Shown piece by piece: positions 10,871 through 22,768 of a DNA stretch of 64,000 nucleotides. Position numbers and translations under genes: made by a program. The DNA lies in NCBI RefSeq assembly GCF_019925205.1, contig NC_083560.1, positions 98,298,083 to 98,362,082 on the forward strand, in the 5' to 3' direction. Within the stretch, counting starts at the first letter, position 1; each line of letters begins with the position of its first letter. Origin of the DNA: Metopolophium dirhodum. Taxonomy: Eukaryota; Arthropoda; Insecta; Hemiptera; Aphididae. The notes under the pieces are model-generated. The model was not told the DNA's origin, did not search any database, and worked only from the letters and a program-made list of their open reading frames with translations.

Positions 10871-12681
10871 TTTTTTTTTTGAAAATTGAAAAAAAATTGA
10901 AAACAGATCAAAACAAGTGACGCGATTGACACAGTATGATCGACTGAATAACGTTTCGCGTTGGTGGACCTCAAATCGCACAAATCGCATGAATTGCACT
11001 TATCGCACTTATCGTTGGTCAATTGCGTCGCATGTCAATCGCGTAGTGTGCGGAAGGCCTTACACTATAGTCTGTTCATTTTAAGAAGCGATTCAGGCGG
11101 CGACTAGTTTTTGTCGGCGGTGGACAGGTCACGCCCAACCGATCCCCACCTCACTGTTTTTACCACCTGAGCGAGCGTGCGTTATGTGCTCCACGTTAGG
11201 TGAATGTGCGTGGGTGCGTCATGCGTACATACACCGCACATTTGGGGCGCTTCTCTGGAATGTGTGTCCGTTCAATACAAACATCTGCTGGACAATAAAG
11301 CACGATTTACGTCGGCACATGCCACATACCTTATAACCTCGCATTTGTGCTTCACTCTCTGTCTCGACCTAACCTAATATACGTGCTCGTCTGCAGCTGC
11401 CGCGCACAACCATTAAATTTACAAATAATATAAAAATTATTCGTTCAGTCTTCGTTTGTGTTATACTATTATTTTTTACATTTGCTTGACATTACCATGA
11501 GCAATTTAAATGTATCTGGTATATCTGATATCGACGCAACGTCAACCATTTCTCCAAAGAGAAAAAACAAGAAGGGAAAAGTAAGTAATTATTTTTTAAT
11601 ACCAATTTGATCGAATCCCGGAAAAAAAATCATGATAGATGCAATATGCGCACATATTTAAAACTTTATTAGAAATAAACTTAACAGAATGTACGGCCCT
11701 GAATTTGATCATTATTGTTCTGTAAATGTATACTTAATGTTTTAAAATTGCTTTCAGTATGTCAGAAGTCGTCAAAAGGAGATTATTATTAATATCTACA
11801 AGGACGTCGTCTCAAAATCTCCAGACATTCAGTACAGACCTATGATTTCCGAAATATCAACACTCACAGGTATAGGTCGTGAAACCATCATAAATACCAT
11901 TTCAGAATACAGGAAAACAGGACATAGTTCTTCTCCTCAAACAAAACGCATAAGAACTACGTTGTTCCATAAAATTGACGATATGGATCGAAATGGTATT
12001 CGTCAAATGATACATTCATTCTGGTTACGACGTGAACTACCAACCATTGATAAAATCCTTACGGCTGTGAATGAAAATCCATCTTTACCAAATTTCAAAC
12101 GTACAACTTTGTTCAAGGTGATAAAACAATTGAATTTTGTATTTACCAAACGCAAACTATGTAGCGTGTTAACAGAACGTAATGACCTGATTTGCTGGCG
12201 ACAACGTTATTTGTACGACATACGCAAGTACCGTAAAGAAGGTCGTACAGTTTATTACCTAGATGAGACTTCGTTGAATGCTGGTAACTGCGTTGAGCAT
12301 ATATGGGTGGATACAACAATCACATCTAATCGGGACGCATTCAATAAAGGTCTAACCACAGGATCCAAAAATCCAACCGGTAAGGGCAAGCGCTTAATTG
12401 TGGTTCATATTGGATCTAACAATGGATTTTTGCCCGGTGGATTGTTATGCTTTGAGTCGAAGAAGAACAGCTCGGACTATCACGACGAAATGAATGGTGA
12501 TTGTTTCCAAGAATGGTTTGAGTCAGTTCTTCCTCGACTTGAACCAAATTCCATTATCCCAAATAACACCGGATATTCATATCATGGTCTATCGTTCTTC
12601 AATTTTGTTTATTCTATTAATAATACATTTAAATCATATATAATTATTTCTAGAATATTCGCTGAAGATTTATCTAAATAA

Positions 12682-13880
12682 TCACAATATATTCATGGTA
12701 AAATATTGATCTTAAAAGAATATTCGCTGAAGAATATGTATTACTTATTCTACCATAACTGATCAAATGAATATTCCGTTAAAAATAATACATTCTTATT
12801 TTTTTTTTATTATTCATTTTTGAATATCCATTGAATAATCTGAATTGAATATCCGTAAAACATATCCAATTAAGAATACTTAATGAATAATAGTTACCAT
12901 CATATGTAATGAATATTCATCTAATAATAATACATACATAATTCTTTATTGTTTATAAAATTACAACTACGTTTGTTTATATATATAAAGTAGGTAGGTA
13001 CGCTCACTAATCTATTATATTTATATAATAATAGGGATTATTATTGAACACCAGGGTACACCGGGGTTTATTAAATGCGTGTGAAACTGTCGAGACTCAT
13101 GGTATTATTGTGGTATTGATATTATTGTTATCATCGAATAAATGTGATTTGTTTTTATAAAATGGACATGGATTTTCTTTGTTTATTATGAATAGTAATG
13201 TGCGCCACGCGGTCATTTCGTTCATCGTTGTTATCAATCTGTGATCTTATTTTCACATTCAATTTCACACGCGCTTGTTCGCAGTTCGAACGTTTTGATT
13301 GACGTCATCTAGCCATCTATATGATATTATATGTTTAAATGAATAATATAATATCGTAAGTCGGTAAGTAAGCATTTGATTCATTATTATTATGTATCAT
13401 GTTACCTATGTGGCTATGTACCTACTTATGTTAACCTTTATGAGGTAGAAATTCAGCCTCGTGTATTAAATTATCTTCTAAGAGTAAAATAAGTGCAAGA
13501 TCAATCTTGGGGCCCAGGTGTGAATGATAATTTAGGTATTTTAAACAAACACAAAATTACATTGCACCTAAATACTCTTAAGGTACTTATATTTGTTTTA
13601 TAACGTTCAGTAATTAATGTGATATTAATAGTACTTACCTACCATACTAATATACACTATAGGTATTTATATAAGAGACAATTCTATTAAAAATAGTTAA
13701 AATATCAGTTTTAATTATTAAAGTTTTCAATAGTTACATAAATATTAAACTTCCAGTACAATTTTATTATTTTGTGGTCTTATTTCAATTTGTATTATAT
13801 TAAATACACAAAAAAGGAATCTTAAATAGTTTATATAATTTCTAATTTGGAATTTTTTTATTTTTTATTTGTAATAAACT
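12682..13880. other. Subterminal repeats and non-coding DNA of the CACTA/CMC-like element
   Basis: AT-rich sequence with many AATATTC / GAATATT motifs up to about 13000, then no coding signal until the ATG at 13881. Confidence 0.55.
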
Positions 13881-15210
13881 ATGGATTCTGAAAAGTGTAA
13901 TTCGATTAAAAAAATGCGCCTAACTTCTAAGTCCCAATTTAATAAAAATGTAAAACAGCAACTTGAAACTTTGGATGTTATAAGAAAAAACAATACAACA
14001 TTATCTATTTCATTACCCACTCAATGTAATCCTAGTACTGCAGCAAGTACTTCATATCAGCCTAATTTTGTAGGTTTGCCAAATGATTTCTGTGTTGTAA
14101 AAAATAATGTTTCAAATATATCTGGTGTTTCATTAGATTGAAATCATTGAAAATGATGATGTTTCTTTTACAAAATTTGTTTCAACTAGTCCAAAATGTA
14201 GTTCATTAAACAATTTTGTAAATGATAATGTTTTTGGAAACTGAAAAATACCTATTCCTGATAATTTGCGAGAATGGGCTATTAGGAATAAAATTTCTCA
14301 TGTTGCATTAAAGGAATTATTATCAATTCTAAAAGAAATACCAGATTTAAGCAATATTCCAAAAGATCCTAGAACTTTTTTAAAAACACCAAGAGAAACT
14401 ATTTTGCGTGATATAAATCCTGGAAAATACTACCATTTTTGTTTAGAAAGTGGTCTTACAAATATGTTGAAAAAAGTAAATGTTTCCAATATTCCTGATG
14501 TTATTAATGTTGCTATTAATATTGAGGGATTGCCTCTCAGTGACTCATCACAAAGTCAAGTATATCCTATTTTTTGTTTAATAACAAATGTTGATATTTT
14601 ATTACCTTTAAATATATTTTGTATTGGTATCTATCATGGGTATGATAAACCGTCAGATTTTAATGAATTGCTAGAAGATTTTGTAAATGAAGCTGTTAAT
14701 TTAACATTAAATGGTGTACACATTGATAATAAATATTTCAGTTTCAAAATTTCAATGTTATTATTTGATGCGGTTGCTAAGGCTAGTGTACTTTGAATTA
14801 AGGGACATAGTAGATATTCCTCCTGTTCGAAATGTATGCAAGAGGGAGAATATTTAGATCATGTTGTTTTTCCTGATTTGACATTTAATAAAAGGACTGA
14901 TACTGATTTTATTAATCAAACTGATCCAGAACATCACATTGGCCAGACAATTTTACAAAAAATTCCCAATTTAGGCCTAGTTACTGATGTCCCATTGGAC
15001 TATATGCACTTGATATGCCTGGGAGTTGTTAAAAAGTTATTAGTTAACATATGGTGTTGTGGTCGACCTCCTCATAAATTACAATCGAGATCTGTTAATA
15101 TAATATCTAATGCATTACTAAGCCTTATTAAATATATTCCTTACGAATTTGCAAGAAAATCAAGGCCTATTAAAGAAGCTAAACGGTACAAAGCTACAGA
15201 ATTAAAGTAA
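13881..15210 (+). pseudogene. CACTA/CMC-type transposase remnant
   Basis: A Ser/Asn-rich N-terminal frame (13881-14141) is followed in another frame by 14266-14796 and 14836-15210. TGA codons at 14139, 14242 and 14794 interrupt it, and the first segment is out of frame with the rest. Recognisable parts are a Cys-rich IKGHSRY...CSKC motif near 14800-14840, and VPLDYMHLICLGVVKKLL near 14990-15040. The latter resembles the LDVMH-type region of CACTA transposases. The conserved C-terminal portion is missing. I infer transposase from these motifs and from the element's ends. No full DDE triad can be assigned. Confidence 0.6.
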
Positions 15211-15273
15211 ATGCAAATTAAATACAGTAAATACAATTTATATTATTAAGTTACAGTTACTAATCATTAAAAG

Positions 15274-16496
15274 ATGTCTGCCGGCTGGTATGTTGTTAAA
15301 TTTAAAAATGAAAAAAATATAATTGAAGTAATTCCAAGTAATTGGATTAAGAACTTTGAAGCATGTTTCTGGCCTTTAAAATTTGGTTCAATTAAATTGC
15401 AATCGGCCATAAAAAACGGTGCAAATCCAGAAAAAGATTGGAAATTATATCCCATAAAAGTCATATGCAACAAAATGTTTACTGTGTATAAGGATGCTTC
15501 TAAATTTGCTAATGAGACCCTAGCCCAAAGTTCATCAGAAAGTGAACAACTAACTGCTAAAAAAACATCAACTAAACGCAAAAAACAGAATAAACAAATT
15601 GATTGTAGCAGTGGACCAAGTAGTGATGAAAAACTATCAGATAATGATCTGCCACCATTCCCAAAATTCAAAAGTAAGATATACTTTATTAATTCATTTG
15701 TTTTTCCTAAGATACCTTTATACTATATTAAAATACAATTTTTTTTTTTTTTTTAGAAAATGATTTAAAAGAAACAGAATCCAGTATAAATGTTTCACAT
15801 AATATAGAATGTAGTCTAAATGATGATTTAAACATGGTATCTAATGAAAATCAAAACATTTTTGGTATGTTGTTTTTTTTTTTAATTATATCATGCATGA
15901 TTTGAATATGATACATGTTAGGCAATCAATTGTTTAGCTTAGTAAGTTGGTTGCAATCAGTAGCACCAAAGTGTTAAAAATATATTATTCCATCGTACAT
16001 CAAAGGGCCCCCATTACCCCCTTTTTTAATTTATCAACCAGGTGCAATTAAAGCATTAATTAAATTAATTAATAAAACTTAAAAATTTATTTTTATATGT
16101 TTTAATGTAAATCCTGCAGTACTCTGCAGTAGCCTCCCCCTCCCTCATCTAAAAATTCTACTATGACATATGTCATAGATAAATTAGGTGATTGGCGCTA
16201 ACTGATTGCGACTATACTTATAATTATTAAGTACTACCTACTTATACTCATCTCTTATTATAGACACTTGTATATTAACATGCTTTGTATATAATATGAT
16301 AAATTTGCAACGGTAATAAAATAGGCTTAAAAGGTTAACTAGTTGATAAAATTATAAATTATTATGTTTATTAGAGGCTATCCATTCATCCGCCAACAAT
16401 GCTGATACTTCTGTTAAACAAATTGAGCTGGTGGCAAGTATTTGGCTTACCAAAGCAAACGAAAGGTGCAAACAAGCAGCAGAAATTCCATTATAA
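15274..16496 (+). CDS. Accessory protein of the CACTA/CMC-like element, three exons
   Basis: Predicted exons are 15274-15673 (donor GTAAGA), 15757-15864 (after a T-rich TTTTAG; donor GTATGT) and 16375-16496 (after TTATTAG, ending in TAA). They join in one open frame. The N-terminus (WYVVKF...VIPSNWI...CFWP) resembles proteins seen repeatedly in insect transposons, followed by a Ser/Lys-rich acidic linker and a short helical tail (ELVASIWLTKANERCK). Function is unknown; a DNA-binding or regulatory partner of the transposase is a guess. Extra exons cannot be excluded. Confidence 0.55.
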
Positions 16497-16612
16497 TTTT
16501 AACACTTCAGATTTATAAATAAATGTTTTGTTATTAATTTATGATGTTTTATATATTATTAATTATAAATACCAAAGTTGAAAAAAATTTATTTGATCTT
16601 AAAGATAGATAC

Positions 16613-17028
16613 TGTGGAGGATCCACTGTTATCACTACAGAGTTGCCTCCAACGTACGTCGTTATGACAGAGTGTGGTACGAAACCGTACGAACAAAAGA
16701 TTTACACTCGATTAAAGGGTAATTTGAATGTTTATTTGTACAACGGTTGTTAGGCTTAAAACAAGAAGCACTTGAATGAGTGCGTACCAAGATTTGACGG
16801 TCGGTCACGGTGAGGTTTTAACGAAGTGGAACAGATCGCGATTCAACGTAAATCGGCGGTCGATGGTGTAGAACGTGCGGTCGGTTACGTTGTCGAGAGC
16901 GAAGAACGCGAGACCGGCGGCCGCCGCGCCGAGTCGCGGTAATCGCCGTCTGCCGGGAATCACTGTGACCAACCGTTTTACACTGATGATCAACGGTGTG
17001 AGGTAGTTATGTGGCAGCGGTTCGCCAC
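16613..17028 (-). repeat. 3' LTR of the deleted gypsy element
   Basis: Read on the minus strand it starts TGTGGCGAACCG and ends GATCCTCCACA. The first ~103 bp are repeated almost identically at 18721-18823. Confidence 0.85.
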
Positions 17029-18719
17029 ATTACTCCCCCCCAACAAAAAAGAAAAAAATGGTTTACAAATTTTTGACGTCGAAGGACTGTCGATGGACTG
17101 CATGGCGTATGAGTGGTCGATGATCGGGTCGTCGCGCAGGACGAATGCTGGTTTGAGACGATCCACTGATATCCACGCCGTCCGTTGATCCAACTGCAGC
17201 TTGTAATCCTTCTCCCGACGCTGTAGGACGGCGTAAGGCCCTTCGTATCGAGGCTGAAGTGGCGTCCGATGCGCGTCAATGCGGATGAATACGTGGCTGA
17301 CCGCGGCCAGTTGCGTCGGTATGAAGACGCGTCGAGTTGGGTCGTGGTTGGATCCGGGAGCAGATCGGAGCTTAGCCATGGACGTCTTGAGTGTCGCGAC
17401 GAAATCGGGTGTCCCTACTTCAGGTGGTGCTGCATGGAAAAGCTCGCCAGGTAACCGTAACGAGGTCCCGTACACTAGCTCAGCGGGGGTCGATCCGATG
17501 TCTGGTTTGATTGTATTGCGCAACGCGAGGAGAACGATCGGTAGGTGCTGTGACCAATGCGGCGACTCGTGTGCCGAAAGTGCTGCCTTAAGAGTCCGAT
17601 GGAACCGCTCAACCAATCCGTTCGCTTGAGGATGGTAGGGCGAGGTATGGACGTGCTGGATCCCGAAAACCGTGTTGAGAGCTCGCATTAGTTCAGACTC
17701 AAATTGCCGTCCCTGATCTGTGGTGATAATATCAGGAACTCCAAAACGGGCGATCCAGTTCGTCACGAGCGTGGTGGCGACGGTGTGAGCATTCATGTTA
17801 TCGACGGGCCATGCTTCAGGCCAGCGCGTGAAACGATCGACGCAGGTCAGCAGGTACCTGGCGTTGTTCGACGGAGGTAGTGGCCCGACGAGGTCTAGAT
17901 GGATGTGTCCAAAACGTCGATCCGGCGACGTGAACGGTGCGAGCGGCGTCGCCGTGTGCCTGTGAACCTTGGTTTTCTGGCACTGCACGCACGTTCTGAC
18001 CCACCGTCGTATTTCCCGATCCATGCCTGGCCACACGAAACGTTCCTTGACGATTCGCGCGGTGGCCGCGCTGCCGCCGTGTGCCTGCCGATGTAATGTG
18101 GTGAAGACCGCGCGCCGGTGTTTTTGTGGTACGAACAACCTCGATCTATTGTACGCGATGTCGAAGTAGACGGGTCCATTCGTGGTATGCCGTGCGTCGA
18201 GTTCCAAGGAGGATTCCGTTCTCCCGGCGAGAAGGTCTTGCAGTTCCGTGTCGTTGGCCTGATCCACTGACCACTGGTCGAGATCGGGTAGCCCGTCGTC
18301 GAATGTCGCCAACTCCAGCCGGGACAGTGCGTCAGACACCGTGTTGCGTTCACCACTGACGTGCTCGATGTCGTGAAAGTATTGCGACAGGAACGCAATA
18401 TGACGGGCTTGGCGGTCAATCTGTTTTTCTGCCTTCTGCGAAAACATGAACAGCAACGGTCGATGATCCGTTCGAAGCGTCGTTGGTCTCCCCTCGATTG
18501 AGTGGACGAAATTTCGGGCCGCGAGATACGCCGCGAGTAGTTCGCGGTCGTACGTGCTGTACCGTGCCTGTGTGGAAGAAAGCTTGCACGAGAAAAAGCC
18601 GAGCGGCTGCCAACTCCCTTCGACATGCTGTTCGAGAACCGCCCCGACGGCGATGTTCGACGCGTCCGTGCTGAGGCATAACGGCGCATCGCTCTGCGGA
18701 TGAACAAGGCGCGTAGTGT
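16990..18719 (-). pseudogene. Gypsy RNase H-integrase remainder
   Basis: The frame is open from the deletion junction near 18719 to 16990. RNase H is seen from TDASN through RTDHRPLL and the GERNTVSDALSR tail. Integrase follows with an HHCC-type zinc region (H...H...CVQCQ), catalytic D in LDLVGP, D in TTDQGRQF and E in NGLVERFHR, then a C-terminal region with RYEGPY. These domains would process and integrate element DNA, but without gag, protease and reverse transcriptase the copy is not autonomous. The frame has no internal stop. Its last residues run into the LTR. High third-position GC contrasts with the AT-rich neighbours. Confidence 0.88.
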
Positions 18720-18720
18720 C

Positions 18721-18823
18721 AGCCGAGTCGCGGTAATCGCCGTCTGCCGGGAATCACTGTGACCAACCGTTTTACACTGATGATCAACGGTGTGAGGTAG
18801 TTATGTGGCGGCGGTTCGCCACA
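18721..18823 (-). repeat. 5' LTR stub of the deleted gypsy element
   Basis: These 103 bp match 16926-17028 with about one change, then stop abruptly at RNase H sequence. The outer end is intact and followed by the ATAC duplication. Confidence 0.85.
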
Positions 18824-20527
18824 ATACCATAATAATATCATATCTATATATAGATGGATGTATTTATAGTACCTATATTATATTATGTAGGTATTAACAT
18901 TAACATTAACATATAAACATTGATTATGATTTATGAATATAGTACTCATAGTTATAATAATGGTATAACACATTTAGAGATATGGAATTCTTGAAAAAGA
19001 TTAATAGAAGATAGAATATCCATAGAATATCTCTAGATGTAAATATATGGTCAGCTTATTTTGCAAGTTTTGGTTATAATAATGCTGAATGTAAGGATAT
19101 ATAAAGAGCACATATTATGAATAATCTACGATTAATACATATGTTTGCTATGAATATTCTAATAATATTTTATGAGCATCTTAGTTAGTCAATGAATACT
19201 CAAAGAATAACTATAAAATTGTTAGTAAGAATATTCTTCTAATATGAATTAAGCAATTTGCAATAATCATCCAATGATTATTATATGAATATTTGGGTAT
19301 ATGACCTGAATATTCTTAAAAAATATTTATAGAAGATAGAATATTCATAGAGTATCTATAATCGGCTCATTTTGCTAGTTTTGCAGACTGTAAGCAGATT
19401 TATAGAACAACTATATAACAATCACGAACAATCCACGAATAATACATATCTTCTTTATGAATATTCTTATAATATATTAAGAACATTTATGTGTTACTTG
19501 GGATTGTGTTAGATAATGCGCCATACCATTCAGTCAAAGCGGAAAAAATACAAACATCAAATTCCAAAAAGGCCGACATTTTGGAATGGCTTATTTCAAA
19601 AGGCGCAATTCCCGAGAGGCCGATGAAAAGGGCTGAACTGTTGCAGATGGTACGTGAAATTAAAAGCAAGTATTCTTCATACATCATTGACAATATGGCA
19701 AAAGCCGCTGGTCATACAGTGCTTAGACTTCCACCTTACTATTGCGAGTTTAATCCGATCGAACTCGCATGGGCAATGGTTAAAAAGTATGTAAAATCCA
19801 ACAACACAACGTACAAACTCGATGATGTCCGTCAGCTACTGAACACAGCAATTGAACGAGTAACAAAATAGAACTGGGAAAACTTCATTCGACACGTGAT
19901 TGAAGAAGAAGAGAAAATAATGAAAGTTGACGACATTATGGACGACATTATCGACCAATTAGAGCCATGTATATTGACGGTTTCAAATGAAACATCTTCG
20001 GATGATTCTGATTTGTAAATACCTGTAAAAATTGTAACACTGCCTACCTGTAAATAATTTGTATTTTGTAATTTGTTAAATTTTTTTATTTGCCTATTTT
20101 GTTGACGTTGGTGTTTGAGTTTTTTTTAATTAGCTTTTTGTACATTGTTTTTGTTAATATGTAACATATAAACTAATTAATTAATATTAATAAAATGTTG
20201 TAAAATATTTGGAAGTTTTAATAGTTTTTCTTTCGTATAATATTTTAATACATAGCGTGGTAGGGCGAACCAAATACGTGATTACTGATAACACACCGCA
20301 CCGGAGTCGTTGCCATACATTTTAAATTATGTGTACACGTAAGCAATAAACACTAGACTGATGCGTCGCTCCCGTCGGCGGTGATTATTAAGACAAACGA
20401 GATCTACGAAGCCACGCCCATGCGCAGAAGTTGGCCGCCTGAATCGCTTCTTAAAATGAACAGACTATAGTTGTAGGAAAAAATCCATAGCTTGCTATAC
20501 TCACCAAATCCTAAAACAAAACAACTA

Positions 20528-21531
20528 ACCTATGGTAATGTTATGGAATCGAAAGGTCGGAAAAAGTTCGAAGAAATGTATAACGTAAACGTCCAAACAT
20601 GTGGTCTTATTATTGATTCTGATCTACCATATTTGGCAGCAAGTCCAGGTATAATTATTTATTAAATTATAGATGTATTTTTTATAGTTATTTAAATATT
20701 CTTTTTTTTAATTAGATGGTCTAGTTGGAGAAAATGCCATAATAGAAATTAAGTGTCCTTACAATGCTCGTAATTCAGAAAGTCTAATCGAAGCTTTCAA
20801 CAATTAACTTGTAAGTGATGGTTAATATGAATAATTTTATTTCCAATAATTTTTATCATCGTAAAAATACAATCACTACAAAAATCGTACATTCACTTTG
20901 CTACCCGAAACAATCCCCCCCCCCCTGATTTGTAAGATTGAAGCACTATTACTGCTCAAAATGTTGTCCCCAGACACAAAAATAAAAAGAACCACACATC
21001 ATTGTAAAATCAATACATTCATCACTCCGTTCAGAATCTAAAATTGTTGGTACTGAAATATATATATAGGTAATTATGTACTGCAGATAACAGTTGAAAT
21101 TGTGTTTATAACACATGTTACAGCTACCAAATTGGATAATGAAAGATTCTTCGATGATAGTAAAACGAAATAGTAATTATTTTCAAGTTATTGGACAACT
21201 GCATATTACTGAACGTGAACTATGCTATTTGGTAGTATACACTGAAAAGTGGACCACAGTAGAAAAAATTTATTATGATCATACATTTTGGATACAAAAT
21301 ATGTCTGAAAAATTAATGTCGTAAGTAGTTTAAAGTACCAATATCAGTCCTACTAATTTAATTGAATATGACACGAATTTGTATTTTAGGTTTTATTTAA
21401 ATTGTCTTTTGCCTGAACTCGTCGATCCCTTATATGGCAAAAGATTGTTAATAAGTGATATCAGGGATCCGGATGACATTTTAGAAAAACAGCAAGAAAG
21501 ATTTAAAATAGTATCGTTGAAAAAAATTTAA
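20528..21531 (+). pseudogene. YqaJ-like nuclease fragment (second ISL2EU remnant)
   Basis: Four exons can be followed: 20528-20648, 20716-20811, 21124-21320 and 21390-21531, each bounded by GT-AG. They encode the YqaJ/viral-recombinase core with ASPDGL (catalytic Asp) and IEIKCPY (Glu, Lys), then a C-terminal part ending in YGKRLLISDIRDP. An in-frame TAA after AFNN near 20806 breaks the frame. In ISL2EU transposons such a nuclease accompanies the transposase. No inverted repeats or transposase accompany this piece, so it is taken as a relic. Confidence 0.65.
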
Positions 21532-22499
21532 AAATCTTAATATAATTATGAAAGTAATATGGTTTTAATATTTATTTAAAATGTAAATAAATGTATGATT
21601 AGTTATAATAAAAACCGTCCTATACAAATTATATGTGGTATAGGCATATTATACAAAATTATACGTAAAATATACTCAACACATTTACTTACAAGAAAAC
21701 TAATATTTAGATAAGTATTTGGAAATATTAATTTATTTGAGACTAGGGGTTAGGTATTTAGGTTATTTATTAGGTATTATTCATTATTATTATTTACCTA
21801 ATAGTAAATAATACTATATTAATATATTATATATCATGAAGTAGGTATCTAATAAGTAATAACGAGATAAATACAATCGCGTAAGTATGGTTGTGAGCGA
21901 AAAGTTAGGAGTGATTGTATAATATGTATAATAAATAATAATAATAATGAATATATTATAAATACTATTGCAGTTCTGGTCATAGAATTATTGATGCATT
22001 TTATATTTTTCAACAATAAATATATTTTACTCTTTGTATTATAATTGAATCAGTAATAATGCGATAACTAAAAGTCAATATATTATGTTGTATTACCGTT
22101 TTTTCTATCTATAATATATTGCTACATATTATATTTAGGTAAGCAGTATAACTTTCAAAAATATATAATATATTATATTAGGTTATCATATTATATTATA
22201 TATTAATATAATATATAATATATATTAGTTCTTAATATAATTTTAATAAATTTTGCCTATATTTGATTTTTATTTAAATAAAAAATTATAGGTATGTATA
22301 TTGTATCTACTCCAAAAGAATTTACGTATGATTACCAATAGGCAATAGGTAATATAGAAGTTTTCTATTTAATTATATTCGAAAAGTAGTTATTCAATAA
22401 ATACAAATCAAGCTATGTTAATATACAGTTTATACGATCTATACAATGCTACATAATATATTAAGGTAAGCAGTGACTTAAATTATAATCAATAGATCA
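21532..22499. other. AT-rich DNA, no gene seen
   Basis: Long A/T runs and TATA-type low complexity, including dense TATTATA around 22140-22230. No domain-bearing frame. Confidence 0.5.
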
Positions 22500-22766
22500 T
22501 GGGTACGCGCGGACATTTAAAATAATACGGCGGCATTTACGTATACGCATTTTATAATGATGAGAGACGTCCTAGACGTCATAGAATAATGAAAGTCGCT
22601 CCCGAAGTCCCGACTGAGCACAATCGACGGCCGGCCGCCGACTGCGGGTAGTGGGCGTGACTTAAACGTCGCGTGCATGCGGATCGCGAAAACACTTAAC
22701 AGCGCGTTCTCTCGGCCGTTACACGCGTACAGGTTTTGGTGTAGCGTCCTCTTAATGCTAACGACT
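22500..22766 (+). promoter_or_regulatory. CpG-rich patch, possible host promoter or 5' exon
   Basis: In a strongly AT-rich neighbourhood this stretch is rich in CG dinucleotides (cgacggccggccgccgactg, cgcgtgcatgcggatcgcg). It ends where the ISL2EU element is inserted; just beyond the element the sequence reads gggtacag|gtaggt (27351-27364), a good splice donor. A 5' exon cut by the insertion is possible. No open frame supports it. Confidence 0.3.
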
Positions 22767-22768
22767 AT

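Larger units (their letters stand above)
8440..11059. mobile_element. PIF/Harbinger DNA transposon, left end missing
   Basis: A minus-strand Harbinger transposase in two exons and a plus-strand MADF partner identify the superfamily. The right end is ggaaggcc at 11059 followed by TTA (11060-11062), the usual Harbinger target. The last ~100 bp carry repeated subterminal motifs (atcgcac / gcgatt). No matching left inverted repeat is found in 7286-8475, and the MADF first exon that should lie there is absent, so the copy is truncated on the left. The left boundary is only a guess. Confidence 0.75.
16613..18823 (-). mobile_element. Gypsy LTR element with large internal deletion
   Basis: Minus-strand element with ATAC duplicated on both sides (16609-16612 and 18824-18827). 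The 3' LTR is 16613-17028; at the other end only the first ~103 bp of the 5' LTR remain (18721-18823), joined directly to RNase H coding sequence. Gag, protease and reverse transcriptase are gone. It is much richer in G+C than its surroundings, a sign of separate origin. It lies inside the CACTA/CMC-like element. Confidence 0.9.
12558..19502 (+). mobile_element. CACTA/CMC-like DNA transposon inserted in the DD82E element
   Basis: The ends CCCAAATAACAC and GTGTTACTTGGG are inverted repeats with one mismatch, flanked by a 2-bp AT duplication. The insertion splits one codon of the host transposase. Both subterminal regions (about 12650-13000 and 18980-19480) are dense in GAATATTC-type motifs in both orientations, as subterminal repeats of CACTA-group elements often are. 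Inside are a decayed transposase and an accessory gene, plus a later gypsy insertion. Subtracting that gives about 4.7 kb. The ends are well defined; the superfamily assignment rests on the transposase remnant and is tentative. Confidence 0.75.
11497..20018 (+). pseudogene. DD82E transposase, split by an inserted element
   Basis: Exon 1 is 11497-11580 (basic N-terminus; donor GTAAGT) and exon 2 starts at 11758 after CTTTCAG. It encodes a helix-turn-helix region and the first catalytic D in YLDETS. Coding stops at 12557 where another element is inserted and resumes in frame at 19505 with VLDNAPYH (second D, codon at 19512) and NPIELAW (E), 82 residues apart. Removing the insert and one copy of AT restores an uninterrupted NSIIVLDNA reading. 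A TAG at 19869-19871 then interrupts the tail, which otherwise runs to TAA at 20016-20018. This copy cannot make its transposase. Confidence 0.88.
11068..20467 (+). mobile_element. Tc1/mariner-superfamily element, DD82E (Sailor-like), with nested insertion
   Basis: A 34-bp inverted repeat starting TAGTCTGTTCATTTTAAG occurs at 11068-11101 and, complemented, at 20434-20467, each outside edge flanked by TA, the superfamily's target duplication. The transposase is on the plus strand but is interrupted by a 6.9-kb insertion at 12558-19502. Without that insertion the element would be about 2.45 kb. The catalytic spacing of 82 residues between the second D and the E fits the group I know as Sailor (DD82E), not ordinary Tc1 or mariner. 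Confidence 0.88.

Noticed and set aside
17007..18707. Several other open frames on both strands over the deleted gypsy element
   Set aside because: GC-rich coding DNA leaves shadow frames open; only the RNase H-integrase frame has motifs.
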